This document shows, piece after piece, positions 8,692 to 17,561 of a stretch of 64,000 bases of DNA. This stretch comes from Gemmata sp. (GTDB lineage: Bacteria; Planctomycetota; Planctomycetia; Gemmatales; Gemmataceae). Each line of letters starts with the position of its first letter. The stretch's first letter is position 1. The DNA is taken from contig JANWYJ010000071.1 of NCBI GenBank assembly GCA_025055115.1, positions 1 to 64,000 on the forward strand, written 5' to 3'. The position numbers and the translations under genes are program-made. Under the pieces are notes generated by a model that had not been told where the DNA came from, did no database searches, and saw only the letters and a list, made by a program, of their open reading frames with translations.

Positions 8692-10215
8692 ATGGCCGAA
8701 CCGTACAAAATTGTGATCGGGTTGGAAGTTCATGTCCAACTGTTGACCAAGACCAAACTCTTTTGCGGTTGCAAAAACCAGTTCGGGCTGCCGCCCAACT
8801 CCGCTACCTGTCCGGTGTGTTTGGGGTTGCCGGGTTCGCTGCCGGTGATGAACCAACAAGCCTTCGAACTCGCCTTGCGGGCGGCGCTGGCGCTGAACTG
8901 TCAGATCGCCACGCATCCGGGTTATCCCCCCGGCTTCACCAAATGGGACCGCAAGAATTACTACTATCCGGACCTGCCCAAGAATTACCAGATTTCCCAA
9001 TACGATCTGCCCTTCAGTCACAACGGCTGGCTAGAAATCAATGTCGCCAAAGACCCGAAAAAGGAGTACGTTCCCAAAAAGATTGGCATCATTCGGGCGC
9101 ACCTGGAAGAAGACGCCGGCAAAAACCTGCACGACGAAAGCGGCCGCGGCGGGGATACCCTGGTTGATCTCAACCGCGCGGGGACTCCTCTTTTGGAAAT
9201 CGTTTCCGCCCCCGACATGAACAGCCCCGAAGAGGCCATCGCCTATCTCGAAGAAATTCGCCTGATGCTTCGCGAAATCGGTGTTTCCGATTGCGAAATG
9301 CAAGAAGGTTCCCTCCGCTGCGATGCCAACGTCAACATTCATGTACCGGTCATTGGGACGCAGCATGCCACTGAACACAGTGATTTCCACGCCACCCCAC
9401 TGGTCGAGATCAAAAACCTCAACAGCTTTCGCGCGGTGGGGCGGGCTATCGCCTACGAGGCCAAACGCCATTATGAACAGTACCTCCAAGACCGCGCAGG
9501 GCGTTTCCGCTTCGGCAAGATGCTCAAAACCACGGCGGGTTGGGACGATGCCCGGGGCATCACCGTGGTGCAGCGCCACAAAGAAGAAGCTGCGGACTAC
9601 CGCTATTTCCCCGAACCGGACCTGGTGCCGGTGGTGGTCACGGCCGAACAGATCGCTGCCGCCCGGGCGGCCATGGGCGAACTTCCCCAAGCGCAGCGGC
9701 AACGCCTCATGGCCCAATACGGTCTGAGTGCCTACGATGCCCAAGTGTTGGTGGCCAAGGGGCGAGCGACCGTCGCTTACTTTGAAGCCGTCGCCCAAGC
9801 TCTTGGTGATGGCAAGACCGCCGCCAACCGGATGAGCGACCTCATTTATCCTGCGCTGGCCGAACGCAAAGAGGCGATCACCACCTTTCCGATCAGCCCC
9901 GCCACTTTTGCCGACTTCATCAAAAATGGCCCGGCGAATTCGCAAGACCGGCGTGATGTGTTCCAACTGATGCTCACCCAAGGGCTGGACCTGGCTGCCG
10001 CCAAGGCCCAAGCGGGGATCAAGGACTTGGACGAAACCGCACTGCGGGCCGCCGTGTTAGCGGCCATCGCCGCCAACCCGAAAGCGGTAGCCGACTTCCG
10101 CAGCGGCAAGGAAGCAGCCAAAATGGCCATTGTTGGGGCGGTAATGAAGGCCAACAAGGGGGCACCCAACGAGGTGGTCCGCCGCCTGGTCGATGAGGAA
10201 CTCACGAAAGGATAG
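8692..10215 (+). CDS. gatB: Aspartyl/glutamyl-tRNA amidotransferase subunit B
   Basis: GatB of the GatCAB complex converts Glu-tRNA(Gln) (or Asp-tRNA(Asn)) to the amidated form, providing the tRNA-binding and kinase-like subunit. This 507-residue protein has the family opening YKIVIGLEVHVQL, a zinc-binding set (CGC, CPVCLG), and the signature LRCDANVNIHVP. The C-terminal GatB/YqeY tail is present (AVVGAVMKANKGAPNEVVRRLVDEEL-like). The ATG at 8692 was chosen because the conserved N-terminus begins two codons later and a GGGAG site precedes it at 8681-8685; an in-frame upstream start is not conserved. gatA and gatC are not adjacent. Presence of GatB suggests glutaminyl-tRNA is made by the indirect route. 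Confidence 0.95.
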   Translation: MAEPYKIVIGLEVHVQLLTKTKLFCGCKNQFGLPPNSATCPVCLGLPGSLPVMNQQAFELALRAALALNCQIATHPGYPPGFTKWDRKNYYYPDLPKNYQISQYDLPFSHNGWLEINVAKDPKKEYVPKKIGIIRAHLEEDAGKNLHDESGRGGDTLVDLNRAGTPLLEIVSAPDMNSPEEAIAYLEEIRLMLREIGVSDCEMQEGSLRCDANVNIHVPVIGTQHATEHSDFHATPLVEIKNLNSFRAVGRAIAYEAKRHYEQYLQDRAGRFRFGKMLKTTAGWDDARGITVVQRHKEEAADYRYFPEPDLVPVVVTAEQIAAARAAMGELPQAQRQRLMAQYGLSAYDAQVLVAKGRATVAYFEAVAQALGDGKTAANRMSDLIYPALAERKEAITTFPISPATFADFIKNGPANSQDRRDVFQLMLTQGLDLAAAKAQAGIKDLDETALRAAVLAAIAANPKAVADFRSGKEAAKMAIVGAVMKANKGAPNEVVRRLVDEELTKG

Positions 10216-10501
10216 CGGAGCAGCCGCTCGCGGGGGGCTATTGTGGTCCGTGGCGGCCTGAACCTGGCGCGGCATTGCCGAACGGATCGGTGGTTGCGGT
10301 CCTCGGATAGCGGCTCAGGGTTGTTTCAAAACACCGGTGATGCTGCGGACAACCCCCGGGTTATCCGGTTTCTCTCGGATTTTGGAATGGCCTTGAGGAT
10401 CGGTCCGCTCTCCATCCCCATGGTCGCCTGGCGCGGGCGGCTGCCAAGTGGGCGTGATAGGGCCGAGCGCGGGCGTTCCCCCCGGCGTATTGGCTCTGCG
10501 T

Positions 10502-11842
10502 TCAGCCGTGGGCGATGGCGGCGAGGCTTTCAGCGGCTGCCTGAAGGGTTTGGTCGATGTGGTCGTCGGTCATCGCACCGCAGGTGAACGCGGCTTCAAA
10601 TTGACTGCAGGGCAAGTAGACGCCGCGATCCATCATTTCCCAGAAGAAGCGTGCGAAGCGCTGGGTATCACTGGTTTGGGCGGTGTCGAGATCGCGAACG
10701 GGCGTGGCGGTAAAAAAGAGCGTCCACATGCTGCCCACGCGGTTGAATTGCACTGGAATGCCCACGTCCGCCGCGGCTTGGGTGAAACCAACTCCCAGGC
10801 GGCGGCTCTGCTCATCGAGCCGGGCGTAGGGCGGATGGGCCTTCAGTTCTGTGAGTGTGGCAATACCCGCGGCCATCGCGACCGGATTGCCGGAGAGTGT
10901 GCCGGCCTGGAACACGGGACCAGCAGGCATCACCTGGCGCATGATCTCGGCCCGACCGCCATAAGCCCCCACCGGATAACCCCCGCCGAGAATTTTGCCA
11001 AAGCAGCTGAGGTCTGGGGAATCGCCCAACAGCCCCTGAGCGCCAGCGTAGCTGAGCCGGAAACCGGTCATCACTTCGTCGTAGATGAGAACGGCGCCGT
11101 AGTGGTGCGTCAGGGCGCGCAGTTCGCGGCGGAATTCGTCGGTTGGTGGGACAAGTCCCATGTTGCCGACGACCGGCTCAAGGATGACGCCGGCGATCGT
11201 ATCGCCCTGAGCGCGAAACAGTTCCACAAGGGCTGTGGTGTCGTTATACCGTAGCACGACGGTATCTTGGGTGCAGCCGAGGGGCACCCCCGGGCTGTTG
11301 GGAACGCCGTGGGTCAACGCACTCGAACCGGCCGAGACCAATAGCGCATCGACATGCCCGTGATAACATCCGGCGAACTTCACAATCCGCTGGCGGCCCG
11401 TATACCCGCGGGCCAAACGGATGGCGCTCATCGTCGCCTCCGTACCGCTGGACACAAACCGCACCATCTCCACACTCGGTACAGCGTCGATCACCAGTTC
11501 CGCTAACTGCGTTTCCAATTCGCACGGGGCGCCGTAGCTGGAACCATTCTTCATGGCGGCGATGGTGGCTTCGATCACCTTCGGGTGGGCGTGGCCAAGG
11601 ATCATCGGCCCCCACGAGCCGATGAAGTCGAGGTAACGGTGGCCATCGAGGTCATAGAGAAACGGTCCTTCGGCCCGCGCGATAAAAAGCGGGCTGCCAC
11701 CGACAGCCCCGAACGCGCGGGCCGGGCTGTTGACCCCGCCGGGAATGACCTGTTTGGCCCGCTCGAAGGCCGCCCCACTTTTGGGGCGCTGAACTCGGGT
11801 GTGCGACATCGGAATAGGATTGCTTCGAGGGTGTGCAGACAT
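10502..11842 (-). CDS. hemL: Glutamate-1-semialdehyde 2,1-aminomutase
   Basis: HemL moves the amino group of glutamate-1-semialdehyde to make 5-aminolevulinate, the tetrapyrrole precursor, in the C5 pathway. This 446-residue class-III PLP aminotransferase shows the family motifs in order: IPGGVNSPARAF, ILGHAHPKV, SSGTEATMSAIRLARGYTGR, YHGHVDALLV, IYDEVMTGFR and FGKILGGGYPVGAYGG, the last with the PLP lysine. Two ATGs are possible, at 11842 and 11809; neither has a strong ribosome site, and the family usually starts shortly before the AFERA motif, so 11809 is a real alternative. It is divergent from the AAA+ gene, with an inverted repeat between them. No other haem genes are seen nearby. Confidence 0.95.
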   Translation of the reverse strand: MSAHPRSNPIPMSHTRVQRPKSGAAFERAKQVIPGGVNSPARAFGAVGGSPLFIARAEGPFLYDLDGHRYLDFIGSWGPMILGHAHPKVIEATIAAMKNGSSYGAPCELETQLAELVIDAVPSVEMVRFVSSGTEATMSAIRLARGYTGRQRIVKFAGCYHGHVDALLVSAGSSALTHGVPNSPGVPLGCTQDTVVLRYNDTTALVELFRAQGDTIAGVILEPVVGNMGLVPPTDEFRRELRALTHHYGAVLIYDEVMTGFRLSYAGAQGLLGDSPDLSCFGKILGGGYPVGAYGGRAEIMRQVMPAGPVFQAGTLSGNPVAMAAGIATLTELKAHPPYARLDEQSRRLGVGFTQAAADVGIPVQFNRVGSMWTLFFTATPVRDLDTAQTSDTQRFARFFWEMMDRGVYLPCSQFEAAFTCGAMTDDHIDQTLQAAAESLAAIAHG

Positions 11843-11947
11843 GGTGTTATTGTACAGCTTGGGGCCAATGTGTCGCTGGTTGCACCGAACTTCGCACGCC
11901 TACAGACTGTCTTCACCGGCGTGGACATGCTAGCGTAGAACACAAGG

Positions 11948-11968
11948 CCAACGAGCGTCGCTCGTTGG
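11948..11968. promoter_or_regulatory. Near-perfect 21-bp dyad, possible operator
   Basis: CCAACGAGCG (11948-11957) and CGCTCGTTGG (11959-11968) are perfect reverse complements around one central base. A one-base loop cannot form a hairpin, so a protein-binding site is more likely. It lies 28 bp before the AAA+ gene and about 106 bp upstream of hemL. The half-site CAACGA also occurs in the palindromes at 19227 and 19304. Confidence 0.45.
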
Positions 11969-11995
11969 GGATTCCGCCGTTTCTGAGGTTGCCTC

Positions 11996-13408
11996 TTGTC
12001 CTACTTTCCGCTGTGGGCCGTGGACCTGTCGGATGTCGCGGCCGTTGTTGTTCTGGGTGCGTTGTTGGTGATTCTGCTGGCCGTTCTCGCGGTCTATCAG
12101 ATGTCGCTGGGGCGGATGATTCACTGGCACCTGGGCACCAGTTGGAAGAAAGCGACGATCCTGACGCGCAAAGTGCCGAATTGGGAACGCGTCAATCTGT
12201 TCTTAGCTCTCGAGACCTTGCGGCAAATAACCCCGCGGCCCCGGCGGATTTATAGTTTTGGCTACTACGAAGACCTGGCCTCCGGCCTGAACGCGAAGCT
12301 GTCGCGGAACCTGCCGGTGGAGTATGCGGTGAAAGCGACCTCGCTGACAGGTGATGTGCGCGTGGTCGTCTGCGGCTTGTATTTCCTCCGTCCGCCGGGA
12401 ATGCCGCCGTTTGTTGTGCTGTTGTCACGCTCGGCGATGGAAGTGATGGCCGCAACCGCCGAGGATGCCCGGTGCGCGCTGGATCGCATTCTGGCCGAAG
12501 CGGCCCAGCGGAACGTCTACCGCGGCCAGGTCTTGGTGGTCGAACAGGCCCCGTATGTCAACGAAGAGATCGGCCACGACTTCCAAATTCAATTCCACGA
12601 TCTGCCCGTCGTTGCCCGCGAGGAAATCATTCTCCCCGAGGACGTGCTGCAAGTGGTGGAGCGGAATGTCATCGGGTTGCTAGCGCATGCGGAGCTGCTA
12701 CGCCAAGCCGGGCGTTCAACCCGGCATGGCATCCTCTTGCACGGCCCCCCGGGCGTGGGCAAAACACTGGTGACGAAGTATTTGGCCCGGGCTTGCCCGA
12801 ACTACACGGTGATCCTGCTGACAGGGCGGCAAATCCGCTTTGTCCGCGAATCGTGTGCCCTGGCCCGGTTGCTCCAACCGGCCCTCATTATCATCGAAGA
12901 TGTCGATCTGATCGCGGTGGATCGCAGCCAAAGCTTCGATACCACGCTGCTCCACGACCTGATGGACGAAATGGACGGTTTGGGGCCGAAAGCCGATGTC
13001 ATTTTCATCCTGACGACGAACCGGCCGCGGGTGTTGGAAAGTGCCTTGGCCGCGCGGCCGGGGCGTGTCGATCAGGCGGTGTACTTCCCCCTGCCAGACC
13101 GCGACTGCCGCCGCCGCTTGTTCGCTCACTTCGGCCGGGGGCTGGATCTGTCGGCGGTCGATCAGGAGCCGCTGTTGGAGCGGACCGAGGGGGCTAGCCC
13201 CGCGTTCATCAGCGAATTGTTCCGCAAAGCGGCCCTCATGGCCGCCGAACGCGGCGAAACCACCATCCCCTTGAAGGTGACCAACGCGGACTTCACCGCG
13301 GCTATCCGTGAACTGATCGAGTTCGGCGGCGTTCTGACGCAACAGTTGCTCGGCTACCGCAGCGACCCCGACGCGGGTCGCGGCCCCCTCGGCTTCGGCC
13401 AACGATAA
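11996..13408 (+). CDS. Membrane-anchored AAA+ ATPase
   Basis: This 470-residue protein has one N-terminal membrane helix (about residues 13-38, AAVVVLGALLVILLAVLAVYQM), then a region of unknown fold (40-225), then an AAA+ module. Walker A is GPPGVGKT (about 250-257), Walker B is ALIIIEDVD (about 296-304) and sensor 1 is FILTTNRP (about 337-344). The second-region arginine segment AARPGRVDQAV and the C-terminal helical lid follow. The layout resembles the ATPase part of FtsH or BCS1, but no peptidase HExxH is present, so it is more likely an unfoldase or remodelling factor. The TTG at 11996 is the first start in frame and has GAGG upstream; a start further in is possible. Substrate and partners are unknown. 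Confidence 0.8.
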   Translation: MSYFPLWAVDLSDVAAVVVLGALLVILLAVLAVYQMSLGRMIHWHLGTSWKKATILTRKVPNWERVNLFLALETLRQITPRPRRIYSFGYYEDLASGLNAKLSRNLPVEYAVKATSLTGDVRVVVCGLYFLRPPGMPPFVVLLSRSAMEVMAATAEDARCALDRILAEAAQRNVYRGQVLVVEQAPYVNEEIGHDFQIQFHDLPVVAREEIILPEDVLQVVERNVIGLLAHAELLRQAGRSTRHGILLHGPPGVGKTLVTKYLARACPNYTVILLTGRQIRFVRESCALARLLQPALIIIEDVDLIAVDRSQSFDTTLLHDLMDEMDGLGPKADVIFILTTNRPRVLESALAARPGRVDQAVYFPLPDRDCRRRLFAHFGRGLDLSAVDQEPLLERTEGASPAFISELFRKAALMAAERGETTIPLKVTNADFTAAIRELIEFGGVLTQQLLGYRSDPDAGRGPLGFGQR

Positions 13409-13420
13409 TAGGCCGCTTCT

Positions 13421-13618
13421 CATCCGAGCCGGCGCCAGCCAACAGAAACCCTCAAGGGAAGCGTCCGCACACGGCCATATTCCGCTCGTACATCATCCGA
13501 GCCAGCGGTCGCGCCACAGAAACCGCCTATTCACCCCACAGCACGGAAGCTGAAAAGGATGGAAAGATACTTCCAAAAGAAGTAGCGCCACAGAAACCGC
13601 CTATTCACCCCACAACAC
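13421..13618 (+). repeat. Degenerate direct-repeat ladder, ~74-bp period
   Basis: A 34-bp segment (GCGCCACAGAAACCGCCTAT, continuing to 13544) at 13511-13544 recurs at 13585-13618 with one mismatch, 74 bp on. A weaker earlier step is visible: CATCCGAGCC at 13421 and 13494 are 73 bp apart. The ladder fills the gap between the convergent AAA+ and small membrane-protein genes. Confidence 0.75.
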
Positions 13619-13628
13619 CCTCAGGGCA

Positions 13629-14000
13629 TCAGGAAACGACACGTTCGGCCGCCACCGGCTCATCCCACGCGGCCGCCACTGGCTCATCCCAGGCGGCCGG
13701 TGATGGACACCGTGGCGGTCGTTGCTTTCGCGAATCGGCCTGTGCTGTCCACAGAGGTAGCAGCCCATACAAGACCGCGGCGACGAACAAGCCACTGCCC
13801 AGCAGTGTGCCCACGGTGCCGCAACCGATCGCGTAGTCGCTATCGATCCACACGCCCACCGCCGTTCCGGCCAACGAGCCGACCAAAGCGCCCCCCATCG
13901 CCGCGATCGTCAGGACCCGATCCTCCATTGTGGCGGGGATTGTGGCTGGCCCCCTCCGCTCCACCTGGGATAAGTTCGCTCGGGGTTTGACGCGTTCCAT
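13629..14000 (-). CDS. Small glycine-zipper membrane protein
   Basis: This 123-residue protein has two predicted membrane helices (about residues 31-50, IAAMGGALVGSLAGTAVGVW, and 57-80, AIGCGTVGTLLGSGLFVAAV) with small-xxx-small spacing. The C-terminal tail contains a doubled AAWDEPVA motif. A strong ribosome site (AAGGAGGT) lies just upstream of the ATG at 14000, which makes the gene convincing despite the lack of a known family. Glycine-zipper proteins often sit in or insert into the membrane. It is convergent with the AAA+ gene, not co-transcribed with it. Confidence 0.7.
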   Translation of the reverse strand: MERVKPRANLSQVERRGPATIPATMEDRVLTIAAMGGALVGSLAGTAVGVWIDSDYAIGCGTVGTLLGSGLFVAAVLYGLLPLWTAQADSRKQRPPRCPSPAAWDEPVAAAWDEPVAAERVVS

Positions 14001-14345
14001 CCGTTACCTCCTTTCTGCCATCACGGCGGATTTGTCCGCACGCCGCACCTCCCGTCATCTCAGTCTCGTTCGGTCATTGATGCCGGTAGCATCGTGCTCA
14101 GGGCGAAGGCCATTGTGAGGAATAAATCTACCGCAATTTATCTTATTTTCTTCACAAAATCTACATAAATTTTGTTTTCCGCAAGTGTATATGGATCATG
14201 TCTTTATGTCAATTTCCAAGAGGTCGACGAGGGATGAAGGGACATTTTGCCGCTCGGGAGTGGCACTCGGGTGCTAGCCGTTGCGGCGGGCTATCGACGC
14301 TGGGAGAGGAGCCACTGGGCCGGGGTGTGGACCCCGGCCAAAGAA

Positions 14346-14399
14346 TTCCCAGTTGCGCTAGGCTAAGAACGCTTCCCAGTTGCGCTAGGCTAGGGACGC
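14346..14399 (+). repeat. 27-bp tandem repeat, two copies
   Basis: Units at 14346-14372 and 14373-14399 share TTCCCAGTTGCGCTAGGCTA and match at 25 of 27 positions. No open frame spans them. Confidence 0.8.
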
Positions 14400-14418
14400 T
14401 GGGAAAGAAGCCACCCGG

Positions 14419-14514
14419 CATCCGCGGTGTATGGTTCTGTACAAAAATTTAACAACTACGCCGTTCCATCCGCGGTGTATGGCTGTGTACAAAAATTTAA
14501 CAACTACGCCATTC
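14419..14514 (+). repeat. 48-bp tandem repeat, two copies
   Basis: Units at 14419-14466 and 14467-14514 contain the shared AT-rich block ACAAAAATTTAACAACTACG and differ at only a few positions. The array ends 127 bp before the start of the DUF1549/DUF1553 gene and could carry duplicated regulatory sites for that operon. Confidence 0.85.
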
Positions 14515-14640
14515 TTGGGGGGCGTTGTGGGAATTTCCTGCTGCATTGCGGCGTGCGCTTCGACATAATGAACGGGTAGAACCACCTGGGTGAGGTGGTC
14601 CTCCCGGAACGACTTTCCGCCGTTGGCACAGGTGTTGGTG

Positions 14641-17502
14641 ATGCGCTTGGCAATCCGGCAATCGTTGGGCTTTGCGCGCGTTGTTGGGGGCTTTGTCGTC
14701 GTTGTGGCGGGGCTGATGGCGCCTGGCCGTGTGGCCGCGGCCGAAGAGCCGAAACCGCTAACGCCGCAGGACGTCGAGTTTTTCGAGAAGAAGATTCGCC
14801 CGGTGCTGACGGAACACTGCTACGGTTGCCATTCGGCAGAAGCCCAGAAAAACAACAAGCTCAAGGGCAGCCTGCGGCTTGATTCCCGCGCGGAGATGCT
14901 GCGCGGGGGCGATAGCGGGCCGGCTCTCGTACCGGGTCGGCCGGAGGAGAGTTTGTTGCTCCAGTCGTTGCGTTACGACGGCGACCTGCGCATGCCACCC
15001 AAAGGCCCACTGCCCGCGGCGGTGATCCAAGATTTCGAGAAGTGGATTGCCATGGGGGCACCCGATCCCCGCCGCCCGGCCAACACCGGGGTGAAAAGAC
15101 AAGTCGGGTTGACGATTGAAGAAGGCCGGAAGTTTTGGGCCTATCAACGGCCGCAAGCGCCCGTGGTTCCGGAAGTGAGCCGTCATCCGGCACGCATCGC
15201 CAACGACATCGACCGCTTCATTGTGGCGAAACTGGAAGCGGCTGGGCTTTCTCCGGCCCCACCGGCGGATCGGGCCACTCTCATCCGTCGGCTGTACTAC
15301 GACCTGATCGGTCTGCCACCGTCTCCCGAAGCGGTCGATGAATTTGTCCACAATCGCGACCCGAACGCCTACGAAAAACTCGTTGACCAATTGTTGGCCT
15401 CGCCCCATTTTGGCGAGCGCTGGGGGCGCCATTGGCTCGACGTTGCCCGCTACGCGGAATCGGTCACGCTCCGTGGCTTCATCTTTAAGGAAGCGTGGCG
15501 CTATCGCGATTATGTCATTGCTGTTTTCAACGACGATGTCCCGTTCGACCGTTTCATCCGCGAACAAATCGCGGGTGATCTGCTTCCGGCGGCCACCCCA
15601 GCCGATCGGCGACGCCAACTGATCGCAACCACCTTCTTGCAGTTGGGCAACACCAACTTGGAGGAGCAGGATAAGAAGATGTTGCGCATGGATGTGGTCG
15701 ATGAGCAACTCGATGTCATCAGCAAAGGTTTTTTGGCGCAGACGGTCAGTTGTGCCCGCTGCCACGATCACAAGTTCGACCCCATTCCGACGCGCGATTA
15801 TTATGCGTTGGCAGGTATTCTTCGCAACGCCAAAGCGCTGGAACACGCCAACGTCTCCAAGTGGGTGGAGGTGCCGCTGCCCATGGAGCCGGCGCAGGAA
15901 GCGGCGGTGAAAAAGCATGAGGCGGAAGTGGCGGCCCTGCAAGCAAAGATCGCGGCGGCCAAGAAAGCCGCCGGACCAGCGGCACCTTCCGCCGGCGTGT
16001 TGGCGATCCGGGATGTGCCGGGGATCGTGGTGGACGATACGCAAGCCAAAAAAGTGGGCCAGTGGATGCCTTCGGTCCACTCGGGAACCTACATTGGTAC
16101 TGGTTATGTCCACGATCTGAACGCGGGTAAAGGCGAGAAGACTCTCACTTTTCAGCCGGACACCCTACCGCCGGGGCGCTACGAAGTGCGGTTGGCGTAT
16201 TCCTCAGGAAATAGCCGGGCTGACAATGTCGGCATCGTTGTGGCCAGTGCCGATGGCGAAACCGAAGTTACCGTGAATATGAAGAAGGCCCCTCCGATCG
16301 ATGGCCGCTATGTTTCGCTGGGGGAATATCGTTTCGAGAAAAATGGCCTGGCTTATGTGCTGATTTCCAACGCCGGCACCACGGGGCATGTCACGGCGGA
16401 TGCGGTCGTTTTCCTGCCCCTGGAGAAGAACGAAGCGGCCGCCGCCCCCTCGCCAACATCCACCGCCACGGTTGCAGCTCTCGAAGCGGAATTGAAGAAA
16501 CTGCAAGCCAACGGCCCCCAACGCGACATGGTGATGTCGGTGGTGGAGGAGAAGATTATTGAAGACGCGCGCATCCATATTCGCGGCAGTGTCCATAACT
16601 TGGGTGCGGTGGTGCCCCGCGGTGTTCTGACAGTTGCCCTGCATGGTCCGCCGCCGCAGATGCCCAACGATCAGAGTGGCCGGGTGCAACTGGCCGAGTG
16701 GATCGCCAGCCCCCACAATCCGCTGACCGCCCGTGTCATGGCCAATCGTATCTGGTATTGGCTGATGGGGGCGGGGATTGTCCGCACGGTTGATAATTTC
16801 GGAACCACCGGCGAGCGGCCGACGCACCCGGAATTGCTCGATCATCTGGCCATTCGTTTCCAAAGTGATTGGAGCGTCAAGAAACTCGTGCGCTATATTG
16901 TGCTGAGCCAGACGTATCAGCAAAGTGCCAACGGCGCGCCGGCGACGGTCGCGGCCGACCCCGAGAACAAACTCTTTGGGCGTGCCTTCCGCCGCCGCCT
17001 GGAAGCCGAGTGTATTCGCGATAGCGTGTTGGCCATCAGCGGGCAGCTCGATCTCACCCGCGGCGGGCCGACCTTTCCTCCCACCCTCACCACCGACTAT
17101 GGCTACCAAGCGCATTCCCAGCGCCGCAGCATCTACTTGCCGCAGTTCCGCAATGCCCTGCCCGAGATGCTCGAAGTGTTCGATGCTGCCGATCCGAGCA
17201 TGGTCACCGGCCAGCGCAACAGTGCAACGGTCGCCCCGCAGGCCCTGTTCATGATGAATCATCCCTTTGTGATCGAACAGGCCCAGTTCGCGGCCAAACG
17301 CTTACTGGCCGAAAAACACCCCGACGATGACGCCCGCCTCACCCGCGCCTACCGGCTGACGCTGGGCCGCGCACCCACAGCCGGCGAGCGGACTGTCGCC
17401 CAACGCTACCTGCGCGGCCAAACCGAACAAGCCGCCACCGAGGCCTGGACCGCCATTTTCCATGCGTTGTTCGCCTCGGCTGAGTTTCGCTATGTGAACT
17501 GA
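14641..17502 (+). CDS. Planctomycete c-type cytochrome / DUF1549 / DUF1553 protein
   Basis: This 953-residue exported protein has a signal peptide (residues 1-34, ending AAAEE), a planctomycete cytochrome c domain with haem motif CYGCH (C60, C63, H64), DUF1549 (about 160-390) with a second CARCH motif near residue 371, and DUF1553 (about 660-940). Between the last two, residues about 456-595 form a beta domain (GIVVDDTQAKKVGQW...GRYEVRLAYSSG...VTADAVVFLPL) like the golvesin/xanthan-lyase carbohydrate-binding family. A coiled segment (about 420-450) precedes it. These proteins are probably involved in breaking down complex polysaccharides together with DUF1501 partners, a proposal rather than proof. 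The ATG at 14641 starts the signal peptide; an in-frame GTG at 14590 would only add non-signal residues. The DUF1501 gene follows 59 bp downstream. Confidence 0.9.
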   Translation: MRLAIRQSLGFARVVGGFVVVVAGLMAPGRVAAAEEPKPLTPQDVEFFEKKIRPVLTEHCYGCHSAEAQKNNKLKGSLRLDSRAEMLRGGDSGPALVPGRPEESLLLQSLRYDGDLRMPPKGPLPAAVIQDFEKWIAMGAPDPRRPANTGVKRQVGLTIEEGRKFWAYQRPQAPVVPEVSRHPARIANDIDRFIVAKLEAAGLSPAPPADRATLIRRLYYDLIGLPPSPEAVDEFVHNRDPNAYEKLVDQLLASPHFGERWGRHWLDVARYAESVTLRGFIFKEAWRYRDYVIAVFNDDVPFDRFIREQIAGDLLPAATPADRRRQLIATTFLQLGNTNLEEQDKKMLRMDVVDEQLDVISKGFLAQTVSCARCHDHKFDPIPTRDYYALAGILRNAKALEHANVSKWVEVPLPMEPAQEAAVKKHEAEVAALQAKIAAAKKAAGPAAPSAGVLAIRDVPGIVVDDTQAKKVGQWMPSVHSGTYIGTGYVHDLNAGKGEKTLTFQPDTLPPGRYEVRLAYSSGNSRADNVGIVVASADGETEVTVNMKKAPPIDGRYVSLGEYRFEKNGLAYVLISNAGTTGHVTADAVVFLPLEKNEAAAAPSPTSTATVAALEAELKKLQANGPQRDMVMSVVEEKIIEDARIHIRGSVHNLGAVVPRGVLTVALHGPPPQMPNDQSGRVQLAEWIASPHNPLTARVMANRIWYWLMGAGIVRTVDNFGTTGERPTHPELLDHLAIRFQSDWSVKKLVRYIVLSQTYQQSANGAPATVAADPENKLFGRAFRRRLEAECIRDSVLAISGQLDLTRGGPTFPPTLTTDYGYQAHSQRRSIYLPQFRNALPEMLEVFDAADPSMVTGQRNSATVAPQALFMMNHPFVIEQAQFAAKRLLAEKHPDDDARLTRAYRLTLGRAPTAGERTVAQRYLRGQTEQAATEAWTAIFHALFASAEFRYVN

Positions 17503-17561
17503 ACCCCAGACCTGGGAATCCACCATCCCCCCGACCTTCCAACCCCACACGAGAACCGACT

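Larger units (their letters stand above)
14001..14640. other. 640-bp intergenic region, AT-rich then repeats
   Basis: No gene is seen. Bases 14119-14210 are markedly AT-rich against the local background and probably hold the promoter for the minus-strand small membrane protein. The second half carries a 27-bp tandem pair and a 48-bp tandem pair upstream of the DUF1549/DUF1553 gene. Confidence 0.5.

Noticed and set aside
10448-11254. Plus-strand open frame opposite hemL
   Set aside because: It is fully antisense to well-conserved hemL motifs; long shadow frames are expected at this GC content.
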